64,000 bases of DNA, from IMG/VR virus record IMGVR_UViG_3300009430_000004, positions 1 through 64,000 of that record, one strand, 5' to 3'. Below are positions 18,941 to 25,710 of the stretch, in pieces (position 1 is the stretch's first letter; each line of letters starts with the position of its first letter). The notes below the pieces were generated by a model. It ran no database searches. It was not told the origin of the DNA and worked only from the letters and a program-made list of their open reading frames with translations. The DNA comes from a virus. A program made the translations under genes and the position numbers.

Positions 18941-19383
18941 TCTTGGTAATCCTCCAATCTTCCTTTTAAGTCTTTACTATAATAGGCTTCTACAGGTTTC
19001 CTCAGTAACTCAAGTAGGTTATGTCCTGATTCAGGGTCTTTAGCTTCAACCTTCATTAAAATCCTAGTTAATGCAGGATTTTCATGTTGGTAACAATCAA
19101 TTTTGGTTATATTGAATTTGACATCCCTCAATTGCATAACTAATTCAAACCCTAATCCAAATCCAAAAGCATTTGGTTGCATAAATACAGCCATGTTTTC
19201 TCCAGCCATCCTAATTGTACTAAGTTCTTCTAAATACTTTATATGGCTTTCATATCTCTCTGTCATTGCTCGAAGCCCTTCAGCGTGCTCATCTTTTAGT
19301 TTCTGAATATCTAATTCAGAATATTTAGGTCTACATAAATTATACTCCTCTGGAGTCATATTGCTCATATTTTCATTTTCCAT
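18937..19383 (-). CDS. Unknown protein coupled to helicase
   Basis: Not recognised. 148 residues; an N-terminal amphipathic helix rich in Glu/Lys (YSELDIQKLKDEHAEGLRAM) then an alpha/beta part with a Gly-Phe-rich NAFGFGLGFELV near 80. ATG at 19383 has CGGAGGTGAAG at proper spacing; a GTG nine bases upstream is less suitable. Its stop overlaps the helicase start, suggesting a stoichiometric partner or at least co-regulation. The promoter-like element at 19401-19412 lies just upstream. Confidence 0.78.
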   Translation of the reverse strand: MENENMSNMTPEEYNLCRPKYSELDIQKLKDEHAEGLRAMTERYESHIKYLEELSTIRMAGENMAVFMQPNAFGFGLGFELVMQLRDVKFNITKIDCYQHENPALTRILMKVEAKDPESGHNLLELLRKPVEAYYSKDLKGRLEDYQE

Positions 19384-19400
19384 GTTCTTCACCTCCGTTA

Positions 19401-19412
19401 TTATAATATATA
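19401..19412 (-). promoter_or_regulatory. Promoter-like element TATATATTATAA
   Basis: On the minus strand reads TATATATTATAA, the same core seen before several other genes; it lies 18-29 bases before the ATG of the gene starting at 19383. Confidence 0.5.
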
Positions 19413-19413
19413 T

Positions 19414-20130
19414 CTATATAATAAGTTTCTTGCATTTGCAAGTACCGTCTTTAAAACTCTCACAAGGTATAACGATACCATTTGACATTACAACAATCTT
19501 CTCAACACCAGCGGTACACTCATGTTGGAAAGGTAAACCAAATATTACATTGTCATATGATTTCAATTTCTTGTGTAGAGCAATCAATTGTTTATCAGTT
19601 GGTACAAGGTCTGTATGTTCCAAACATCTTCCTTGTTCAACTAACTTAAGAATCTTTATCTTTGGTAATTCCAGTACAGATGACAGATATGCCACCAAGT
19701 CTGGTATTTCAGCTATATTAGCTGTTGTTGCAACTATATGGATTGTTGGATCAATACAAATGCTTGTATATCTCCCCAATAAGTGCATAGGATAATATTT
19801 TGTTTGAGTAATATAGTGGTTAGCGGTATTGTCAAGACTATATATGCTAATACAAATTTCATCAATCTTTTGAAATCCTGTATAAAATTGTGTTGTATAT
19901 AACCTAACCTTAGCCCCATAACTTTTTATAATCTTAATGATATCATCTAAATCTTCTCTTAGGCAAGGTTCTCCCCCACTTATATTAACCCATTTAGGTT
20001 TATATGTTTCCATTATAAAAATGATTGTATCCATATCTAAATTGTGCTCTTCACCTTCATTTGCCCTAGTAGAACAATGAAGACATTTACGAACACATTG
20101 GTTAGTTAACTCTAGAACTACTTCTTCCAT
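19414..20130 (-). CDS. Radical SAM enzyme with SPASM-like C terminus
   Basis: Radical S-adenosylmethionine enzyme, 238 residues. Seen: CVRKCLHC (C12, C16, C19), the CxxxCxxC 4Fe-4S motif; NISGGEPCLR near 50 (GGE motif for SAM binding); and a C-terminal half with a cysteine, 12 residues, glycine and GIVIPC, i.e. a CX(9-15)GX4C pattern as in SPASM/twitch auxiliary-cluster domains, then CKCKK at the end. SPASM-type enzymes usually modify peptides or proteins. The CX3CX2C spacing and extra C-terminal cysteines argue against a standard QueE. Substrate unknown. Ribosome site GGGGAAGATGGG. Confidence 0.85.
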   Translation of the reverse strand: MEEVVLELTNQCVRKCLHCSTRANEGEEHNLDMDTIIFIMETYKPKWVNISGGEPCLREDLDDIIKIIKSYGAKVRLYTTQFYTGFQKIDEICISIYSLDNTANHYITQTKYYPMHLLGRYTSICIDPTIHIVATTANIAEIPDLVAYLSSVLELPKIKILKLVEQGRCLEHTDLVPTDKQLIALHKKLKSYDNVIFGLPFQHECTAGVEKIVVMSNGIVIPCESFKDGTCKCKKLII

Positions 20131-20197
20131 TATAATCCCATCTTCCCCTTATTCTTATATAAAAGTTTCTTATGTAATAAAAATATAAAAAAATAAA

Positions 20198-20226
20198 GAC
20201 TAGAAGACTAAGGGAGTCTTCTAGTC
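20198..20226 (-). terminator. Hairpin terminator
   Basis: 12-bp stem (20198-20209 with 20215-20226), followed on the minus strand by an A/T-rich tail; ends the small ClpX-domain gene. Confidence 0.8.
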
Positions 20227-20245
20227 GCCGTTCATATAAGGATAA

Positions 20246-20536
20246 CTACAATTTTGTGTCACCATCACCCTTATTATCAACTTGTTCTTCTTGTATATTT
20301 TCATCAGTCTCAACAATAATATCATGACATAATTCTACACTTTCGTCACAAATATATACTCCTGGACCAGCTATTAACCTTTTAATAGCAGATTGACTCT
20401 TACCGCAAAAAGAGCAGTGAAGTTCTTTGTTCTTAAAAGGCATAGTCAATTTATCATATTTCTTCGCTTTCTCCATAATAAGATATAAAGCATCTACATT
20501 TGGATCTTTTTGTTGAGTATCTTTACCCCAAAGCAT
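20246..20536 (-). CDS. Stand-alone ClpX-type zinc-binding domain protein
   Basis: 96 residues. Residues 40-75 read like the N-terminal zinc domain of bacterial Clp[21 protein letters not shown] then [14 protein letters not shown]. In ClpX this domain dimerises and binds adaptors and substrates. Here it lacks the AAA+ module. Three zinc ligands align (C41, C44, C63) but the fourth position is Ser66 (codon AGT, one base from TGT); C70 and H71 nearby might substitute. N terminus has a helical segment ([15 protein letters not shown]) and the C terminus an acidic tail. A role as a ClpXP adaptor decoy or inhibitor is inference. Ribosome site AAGGAAGGG. Confidence 0.88.
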   Translation of the reverse strand: MLWGKDTQQKDPNVDALYLIMEKAKKYDKLTMPFKNKELHCSFCGKSQSAIKRLIAGPGVYICDESVELCHDIIVETDENIQEEQVDNKGDGDTKL

Positions 20537-20569
20537 TTATACCATCCCTTCCTTTTTAAAAAATCATAA

Positions 20570-20601
20570 AATAATGGACTGGCGTTAACCAGTCCATTAT
20601 T
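20570..20601 (-). terminator. Hairpin terminator
   Basis: 13-bp perfect stem (20570-20582 with 20589-20601) directly after the Tad1-like gene, followed on the minus strand by TTATTTTATG. Confidence 0.82.
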
Positions 20602-20602
20602 A

Positions 20603-20966
20603 TTATACAGTATGTGTACCTTCTACACCTCTAGCTTCTCTTTTCTGAGTTCTGCTTCTAAGAGCAGTAAGAGCAGCTACAATGTGGTCTAGTGCTTCTT
20701 GATTTTCAGCACATTTGTAAGGGCTGTTTTGGAACCCTTGTAATCTTGTGTAGACCATAACAAGTAAGTCCTCATTGGAAACACCGTTAACACCGCATTC
20801 CTTAATAGGTCCTTCTTGGAAATCTACCTTTGTAACAACTTCTCCTGTTTCCACCATTCTTTACTTCGAAGTGGTGTGGAGCGTTGAATTTAAAATCAGC
20901 TTCATATTCAACCTTTGTATACTTTTGTGTAAACAAAGGATCGTTTATAGTTACTCTGTTTTCCAT
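20603..20966 (-). CDS. Tad1/Acb2-family anti-defence sponge, interrupted by a +1 frameshift
   Basis: Read with one base skipped at 20858, the two frames give about 120 residues: frame 1 (start ATG 20966, site GAGGTGATT) encodes MENRVTINDPLF to FNAPHHFEVK, frame 2 (20857-20603) continues VDFQEGPIKECGVNG, GFQNSPYKCAENQEAL and RTQKREARGVEGTH. This is the pattern of Tad1-type proteins that sequester the Thoeris signal gcADPR; related Acb2 proteins bind CBASS cyclic nucleotides. A Phe, Asn, Arg, Arg series spaced +10, +27 and +31 matches the ligand residues I recall for the Clostridioides Tad1. As given, the frame is broken, so either the gene is damaged, the base is a sequence error, or translation restarts at ATG 20857. 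Confidence 0.75.
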
Positions 20967-21033
20967 GTGAATCACCTCATAAATATTATTTAATATTAAG
21001 TTTATTTAGTGATTTTCTATATGGAAGATTTTG

Positions 21034-21186
21034 CTAATGTCTGATAATGAATGCTATCATTGATATAATCCATGTAACAAACACTATTTTTATAGCACGA
21101 GTTATCTTACCTATATGGTGATAATACACGCTAATAATTAATACGATGATACAAAATAGTGCAAATATGAAATCATCTTTTGGCAT
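21034..21186 (-). CDS. Small two-span membrane protein
   Basis: 50 residues, MPKDDFIFALFCIIVLIISV then a short HHIGK turn and a second hydrophobic stretch (IVFVTWIISMIAFII). Two predicted transmembrane helices with little else. Ribosome site AGGAAGTGAAAG about 9 bases upstream; 13 bp after the stop of the HTH-like gene. Function unknown; small phage membrane proteins of this kind are often holin-like, superinfection or anti-defence factors, which is only a possibility here. Confidence 0.65.
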   Translation of the reverse strand: MPKDDFIFALFCIIVLIISVYYHHIGKITRAIKIVFVTWIISMIAFIIRH

Positions 21187-21199
21187 CTTCTTTCACTTC

Positions 21200-21475
21200 C
21201 TACTTCCCAAATTCTTTCTTGTATTGGTACTCTTTGTCTAATCTAACCTCGATTGAATATGGGTTGAGTTTTATTTTCTTTTCCTCAACCAATTTTCTAA
21301 AACATCTTGTAATAGTTTCAGGTGATGTTCCTTCTATAACTTCATCATTATCTAATGACTCTATTCCGTCAATCTCTCTCCAGTATGTTGCAACTAATGT
21401 ATTATAGTTGTCTTTAATCTCGGGATAGTCCTGAACTAATCTCAGTACATTGTCTTTTACAACAGAACTTTTCAC
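21200..21475 (-). CDS. Probable winged-helix DNA-binding protein
   Basis: 91 residues with the architecture of a small phage winged-helix domain: helix VVKDNVLRLVQDYPEIKDN, a helix with TLVATYWREIDG, then SPETITRCFRKLVEEKK, which reads as a recognition helix, and a short strand. Many phages carry this 'SPETIxRxxRKL' domain in small proteins of unknown regulatory role. Start is GTG at 21475, preceded by GGGGGATGG. Located in the accessory cluster; likely co-transcribed with the flanking small membrane genes. Confidence 0.7.
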   Translation of the reverse strand: MKSSVVKDNVLRLVQDYPEIKDNYNTLVATYWREIDGIESLDNDEVIEGTSPETITRCFRKLVEEKKIKLNPYSIEVRLDKEYQYKKEFGK

Positions 21476-21499
21476 CTATACCATCCCCCATGTATGTTA

Positions 21500-21676
21500 T
21501 TAAATTATCCTTTTAACTTCTTGTTTATCTTCTTTAGTTTCTTTCTTAGTCTCCTTGTGTATGACAATTTTGACTAATGTGAATTGAGATAAACATCCTG
21601 CCGCAACAGCTAATAGCATTAAAGCTCCTACAAATCTCCAGAATGAACCTAATACATACTGTAATACTTCTAACAT
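21500..21676 (-). CDS. Small single-span membrane protein
   Basis: 58 residues: MLEVLQYVLGSFWRFVGALM, hydrophobic LLAVAAGCLS and then a highly charged Lys/Glu tail (KETKKETKEDK). One transmembrane helix with a cytoplasmic-looking basic tail. ATG preceded by GGGGGTGAAAAAGT. Overlaps the end of the PP-loop gene by seven bases, so translation is probably coupled. Function unknown. Confidence 0.65.
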   Translation of the reverse strand: MLEVLQYVLGSFWRFVGALMLLAVAAGCLSQFTLVKIVIHKETKKETKEDKQEVKRII

Positions 21677-22454
21677 ACTTTTTCACCCCCATCTACAATA
21701 CTATCTTCTTTTTTTGTCTCATCACTTAATATATTTTTAAATTTGTCATTTTTTCTTTTACGAAATTCATCAATCAATTGACCAAACTCATCTGCATCAT
21801 TTAGATTTACAGTCATTGAGCTAACGACAGCAGCCTTATATGTTTGACAAGGATGACAATTACCACATAATTGCCCAACTTCACCAGGCATTTCACAGAA
21901 CCATATATATTGAAATAGTTCGTGTTGCTTCAGTTCCCCAACAATCTTTTCTTTCTCCATGTAGTATAAGTCGAATTGAAGAGTAACTGTTTTGCCCAAC
22001 ATCTTACAGAAACTGTTAACCATTGTTTTGAAATTATCATCTTGATACCAGAAGTGGTCACCATTAATATAACCGAAATGCAGAACTGAATCGTCCTCAA
22101 GTAGTGGTAAAAACTGTAGAACCCACAAGCCTGGTTGAGGCAATCCATGAGTTCCATATTTAAGTAAATTATTAGAGTCTTGAATCTCTGACTTTAATAA
22201 AATTTTATCAAAAGCTAATCCCTTAGCGATAAATTCTTCTTCAATTTTAACCCTAGCCTTTGCTTCCGATATTCTCTTTTTAGTATCGAAGTAGAAAGGT
22301 TCAGATATTAATGCAATAGGCTTCTTATATTTGTCATCTTTAGCTTGTTTTAGTTCATTGCATAGCTTATATAGAAGAAGAGTGCTATCCCCTCCCCCGA
22401 CCACGCAACATAATGTTTTTTAGTTAAATCAACTGTTAAATCATAATCTTTCAT
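21670..22454 (-). CDS. PP-loop ATPase (QueC-like), frame broken inside the ATP loop
   Basis: Adenylating PP-loop enzyme resembling QueC (7-cyano-7-deazaguanine synthase). ATG 22454 opens a frame MKDYDLTVDLTKKHYVAWSG; adding one G in the run at 22394-22398 continues it as GGDSTLLLYK, giving the canonical SGGGDS loop and about 261 residues. Without it only the downstream part (GTG 22404) is open. The C-terminal region has LCGNCHPC, like the QueC zinc site, and FGYINGDHFWYQDD in the middle. Either a homopolymer sequencing error, a real knock-out, or slippage. The radical SAM gene nearby could be a pathway partner. Substrate may differ from the queuosine precursor. Confidence 0.72.
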
Positions 22455-22493
22455 GTGTACACATCCACTTATATTAATTTTTGTTATAAAAAG

Positions 22494-22520
22494 AAAAGAG
22501 CTGAATTTATCAGCTCTTTT
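22494..22520 (-). terminator. Hairpin terminator
   Basis: 11-bp stem (AAAAGAGCTGA with its complement) overlapping the stop of the RNA polymerase subunit gene, with a T-rich tail on the minus strand. Confidence 0.82.
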
Positions 22521-24519
22521 ATGGTCTTTCCTTGAAGAAAGGATCTATAAATGATGGTGCTTTCTTCTTGAATGTTAATGGATTACCTAATTGTCTACCT
22601 AAGTCCTGGAATGATAAGCTTACCAGTACTGAAGGATGTTTAATTAGTGCATTCTCTACAGTAAGTATTTGATAAGCGGCATCATCACTATACTTGGTGA
22701 AATTCGGTATATCAAGTACATCTTGTGAACTTCTTATAAGAGGTCGTATTAATACTTCCCCATGAACTGAGTTAGCCTTGATCTTAGATTCTATCATAAG
22801 GTCTAGCATCTTTTGACACATATCATCTATTGTAGTTGCACCGAAGTGGTCTGCTCTATCTAAGAGATACATGATGTTATACAGTGGTCGTGTTAACTCA
22901 TTATTCTCTATCTCAACAACAAAGATTCTAGTGTCATCTTCAATCTTTGATAAGTCTAATTCATAGACTTCCTTTTGCCTATCCAAATTAAGCATTTCAA
23001 CAATTTCTGGTGCTATATAGAGTTCTTTCATATCCTTTTCTTTCATCTCTATAATCTCACCAGTCTTCTTATTCTTAACATGGAATATTTCCACATAGCT
23101 ATTGAAGTCTGATATATCAAACTCATTAATAGTCTTGATGTTATCTCCTATCAATACTAAGCTGTATTCACTTGGCTCAAAATCCTCATTATTTGCATTA
23201 AGGATTATCTCATTAGCACTTATATCAAAGAACTTATAGAAGTCTTCATTAAACTCAATCTTCTCTGATGTTGTTGTTAGTAAGTGCTTTGATGATAAAA
23301 TGTTCTGTGAAACTGGTTCTGTTATCTTAGCCCCTGCATAACCTCCTATGGAGATATTCTTATTAGTGTAGTATAATTCCCCATAGCACTTATTACATAC
23401 ACCATTCTTTGATGCACATTTAGCAGGAGACCTAACCAGTATCTTCTTACCGATTAAATCTTTTTCTTTCCCTGTTAGAACTTTATACTCTCTTGAGTTA
23501 GGCAATCTATAATACCTGTCAATCAGTTTTTCAAGATGTCTTTTAGTCTTTATTTCAAACTCAACTGAATGAACGGTTCCGCAATCTTCTTCATGACTTA
23601 ATTTAATTCCTGATACAAGAAGCATAACCTTTCTTGCAAAGTGACCTGAACGACCCATAACAGTCTTGTTCATGATAACAGATTTACGTCCGCCTAGAGA
23701 GTCTATATAGTAGTTAGTTATGTTATTCAACCCACCTACTATAAAGTTACTATTGATTGGTGTAGGTATTGTATTACCATCAAGGTCTGGTTTTAGACCT
23801 CCATTAATTGCAAACTCTGATAGCTGTTTATGCTTTATTCCAGTACCAGACAGCAATATAGGTTTCAAGAAATTATCTTCTTGACACAAGATACTTATTT
23901 GCTCATTCATTAATCCATCGAGCATGTTCTCAATATCTTTCGGTTGCATACCATCAGGAATCTTTGTTCTAATAATCTCATTAAACCTAGGATTCTTATT
24001 AGCAACATCAATAAAGGTTTCCATATTAATAGATAACCCTAATAAGATATTGAAATCTGTTGAAATCCTGGATAAATTGAAAATTAAATCATGTAATGCT
24101 TTATTAAGCTTTACATTATTAACATGTCTTCTGAATGGTATAACTATTTTATCGTCTATATAAGACTTAATTAAATCCGAAGTTAACTGTGTTGGGTCTA
24201 TAATGTAAGAGCTGTCAATATGTTCGACTGCCTTTAACCTCATTATAGGCTCCCAGAATATTAAATTTGTTAAAAAGTGTCTTATTTGCAGAGTGTGAAT
24301 AATCTCACCATCTCTATCAAAGAACTTAAAATGTACAGGGCATTTTCTAAGAGCTTCATGCTCAAACCCCTGTTTTAAATAATCGTAAATCATTTCATGA
24401 GTACGATTAAAGGTATCCTTATTTTCAAGGATTTCTGATACTATAAATAATTTATTGCTCACTCCAAGGATTATTTCTTGGATATGACAAGGTAATTCTT
24501 CTTTTACTGATTCATACAT
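22519..24519 (-). CDS. Phage multisubunit RNA polymerase, beta' C-terminal subunit
   Basis: C-terminal part of a split RNA polymerase beta' chain, as in phiKZ/AR9-type jumbo phages. Seen: near residue 365 KCASKNGVCNKCYG, matching the beta' second zinc motif (CxxxxxxCxxCYG), followed by ISIGGYAGAKITEPVSQNIL and SSKHLLTTTS, the counterpart of the bacterial GEAIGVIAAQSIGEPGTQ region leading to the trigger loop; the ending (LGNPLTFKKKAPSF) is divergent. 666 residues, close to known phage beta'C subunits. Strong AAGGAGG site. The matching N-terminal half is at 43795-45381; beta halves are presumably outside the window. Confidence 0.9.
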   Translation of the reverse strand: MYESVKEELPCHIQEIILGVSNKLFIVSEILENKDTFNRTHEMIYDYLKQGFEHEALRKCPVHFKFFDRDGEIIHTLQIRHFLTNLIFWEPIMRLKAVEHIDSSYIIDPTQLTSDLIKSYIDDKIVIPFRRHVNNVKLNKALHDLIFNLSRISTDFNILLGLSINMETFIDVANKNPRFNEIIRTKIPDGMQPKDIENMLDGLMNEQISILCQEDNFLKPILLSGTGIKHKQLSEFAINGGLKPDLDGNTIPTPINSNFIVGGLNNITNYYIDSLGGRKSVIMNKTVMGRSGHFARKVMLLVSGIKLSHEEDCGTVHSVEFEIKTKRHLEKLIDRYYRLPNSREYKVLTGKEKDLIGKKILVRSPAKCASKNGVCNKCYGELYYTNKNISIGGYAGAKITEPVSQNILSSKHLLTTTSEKIEFNEDFYKFFDISANEIILNANNEDFEPSEYSLVLIGDNIKTINEFDISDFNSYVEIFHVKNKKTGEIIEMKEKDMKELYIAPEIVEMLNLDRQKEVYELDLSKIEDDTRIFVVEIENNELTRPLYNIMYLLDRADHFGATTIDDMCQKMLDLMIESKIKANSVHGEVLIRPLIRSSQDVLDIPNFTKYSDDAAYQILTVENALIKHPSVLVSLSFQDLGRQLGNPLTFKKKAPSFIDPFFKERP

Positions 24520-24560
24520 GCGTATCTACCTCCTTATATAATTTTGTTATTCACATAGTA

Positions 24561-24572
24561 ATAATATATATT
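24561..24572 (-). promoter_or_regulatory. Promoter-like element
   Basis: Minus strand reads ATATATATTAT 42-53 bases before the ATG of the RNA polymerase subunit, sharing the TATATATTAT core found before other genes. Confidence 0.4.
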
Positions 24573-24595
24573 TATAACGAAATTTAATAAAAAAA

Positions 24596-24621
24596 ATAAC
24601 GCAGCATAAAACCTGCGTTAT
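24596..24621 (-). terminator. Hairpin terminator
   Basis: 9-bp stem ATAACGCAG with 8-base loop followed on the minus strand by a T-run of seven. Confidence 0.82.
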
Positions 24622-24633
24622 CTATCTTATTTA

Positions 24634-25029
24634 TTATAGCTTATTATCCATTTCATTTCTATATTGTTTTACATACAGGTCGAATATGTTATTACGATAG
24701 TTGTTAATAATGAATGAAATTAACTTAATTGCATTTAGAGGCATTCCGTCATTCTTAATTAAATAGATTGCGTTTGTTATAAGTCTATTTAGATTTATTT
24801 TTTCCGCATAATTTTCAATATCCGTGATGTCAATCTCAGGATGTAATAAAATAGTTTTGTAAATGGTATCATCGGTTCCACCTTCTCCCCTAGCCATTAT
24901 TTCCAATTGATTAATTACATCTTGCTTAGGTAATTGAGCTATTGCATCTAGTATATCCTTGGGTCCTTTTATTTTAGTTATTAAAGCCTTTTTCCTTTCC
25001 TCATCAGTTTGAGATTTTCTAATTGGCAT
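24634..25029 (-). CDS. Unknown helical protein
   Basis: 131 residues, unrecognised. Basic N terminus (MPIRKSQTDEERKKAL), then helices including ILDAIAQLPKQDVINQLEIM and a C-terminal SFIINNYRNNIFDLYV. A segment TILLHPEIDITDIENYAEKI resembles LLLHPAIDYKLTKDHLHEID in the small gene at 25429, so the two may be distant paralogues. Its leader is nearly identical to those of the genes ending at 48851 and 52216. Confidence 0.78.
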   Translation of the reverse strand: MPIRKSQTDEERKKALITKIKGPKDILDAIAQLPKQDVINQLEIMARGEGGTDDTIYKTILLHPEIDITDIENYAEKINLNRLITNAIYLIKNDGMPLNAIKLISFIINNYRNNIFDLYVKQYRNEMDNKL

Positions 25030-25058
25030 GATTTAATCCTCCCACAAAATTATTAGAC
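25030..25058 (-). promoter_or_regulatory. Shared leader with GTGGGAGGA ribosome site
   Basis: Minus-strand leader AATTTTGTGGGAGGATTAAATC directly before ATG; two other minus-strand genes (starts 48851 and 52216) have almost the same sequence at the same position. Confidence 0.6.
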
Positions 25059-25080
25059 AGCTTATATTAACTATCTATTA

Positions 25081-25093
25081 TTATAATATATAA
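25081..25093 (-). promoter_or_regulatory. Promoter-like element TTATATATTATAA
   Basis: Exact TTATATATTATAA on the minus strand, 52-64 bases before the ATG of the gene starting at 25029; near-palindromic, so it could also serve the divergent plus-strand gene at 25153 (TATAATC on that strand). Confidence 0.5.
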
Positions 25094-25152
25094 TCATAAA
25101 AATAATAAAATTCTATTGCTAGGAACATACAAATTAAGGGGGTGTATTATAA

Positions 25153-25389
25153 ATGGAACTTACATTTAAATATGTATTTTATGACCTATACACTATTGTC
25201 GAGGAGATAATAACTAAGGATAAGCTTCATTATGAAGTTGGTCAGGGGGTAAAGGTTAGGGAGGATTTCTATAGGATTGATGAAATCAAAGTTCTTAATA
25301 ACCTAGATTTAGACCAAGTAATTATAAGTTTGCGTCTAGTATCACAAACTATCGAAGATATTGGCTACCCATTCACCGAACTTTTCTAA
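25153..25389 (+). CDS. Small unknown protein
   Basis: 78 residues, not recognised; mixed alpha/beta with a VKVREDFYRIDEIKVLNN middle that looks like a small beta-barrel or hairpin. Very strong AAGGGGGGTG ribosome site. First gene of a two-gene plus-strand unit divergent from the gene at 25029. Confidence 0.75.
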   Translation: MELTFKYVFYDLYTIVEEIITKDKLHYEVGQGVKVREDFYRIDEIKVLNNLDLDQVIISLRLVSQTIEDIGYPFTELF

Positions 25390-25428
25390 CTGAACATTTA
25401 ATTAAATTTAAGTTAGGAGGATGAAGTT

Positions 25429-25680
25429 ATGGGTGCATTACCTAGTATATCAGAACTAGACCGAAACTTTTCATCTATTGAGAATGTCGAGGAAGTATTA
25501 CTATTACATCCAGCAATCGACTATAAACTAACTAAAGACCATCTACATGAAATAGATGTAGAGAAACTACAAAATGTATACGAGACCTTAGCTAAGAAAG
25601 GTAAGTTGAAATCTTACAGCCATGAATTTATGGATATGCTAAGGAGAGTTCAAGAAGACAATAAAAATAATGCTAAGTAG
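25429..25680 (+). CDS. Small helical protein with LLHPxID segment
   Basis: 83 residues, acidic, all-helical in appearance. LLLHPAIDYKLT near 25 resembles the segment ILLHPEIDITDI in the divergent gene at 24634. Ribosome site TAGGAGGATG. Its last codons form the left arm of a bidirectional terminator. Function unknown. Confidence 0.75.
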   Translation: MGALPSISELDRNFSSIENVEEVLLLHPAIDYKLTKDHLHEIDVEKLQNVYETLAKKGKLKSYSHEFMDMLRRVQEDNKNNAK

Positions 25681-25703
25681 GAATTAACCTACTTAGCATT
25701 ATT
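25666..25703. terminator. Bidirectional hairpin terminator
   Basis: 16-bp perfect stem (25666-25681 with 25688-25703) whose left arm contains the stop codon of the plus-strand gene; T-run on the right, A-run on the left, serving both convergent genes. Confidence 0.9.
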
Positions 25704-25710
25704 TATTTTT

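Noticed and set aside
19414-20130. QueE assignment for the radical SAM protein
   Set aside because: Extra C-terminal cysteines and a SPASM-like pattern do not fit QueE; the QueC-like neighbour alone is not enough.
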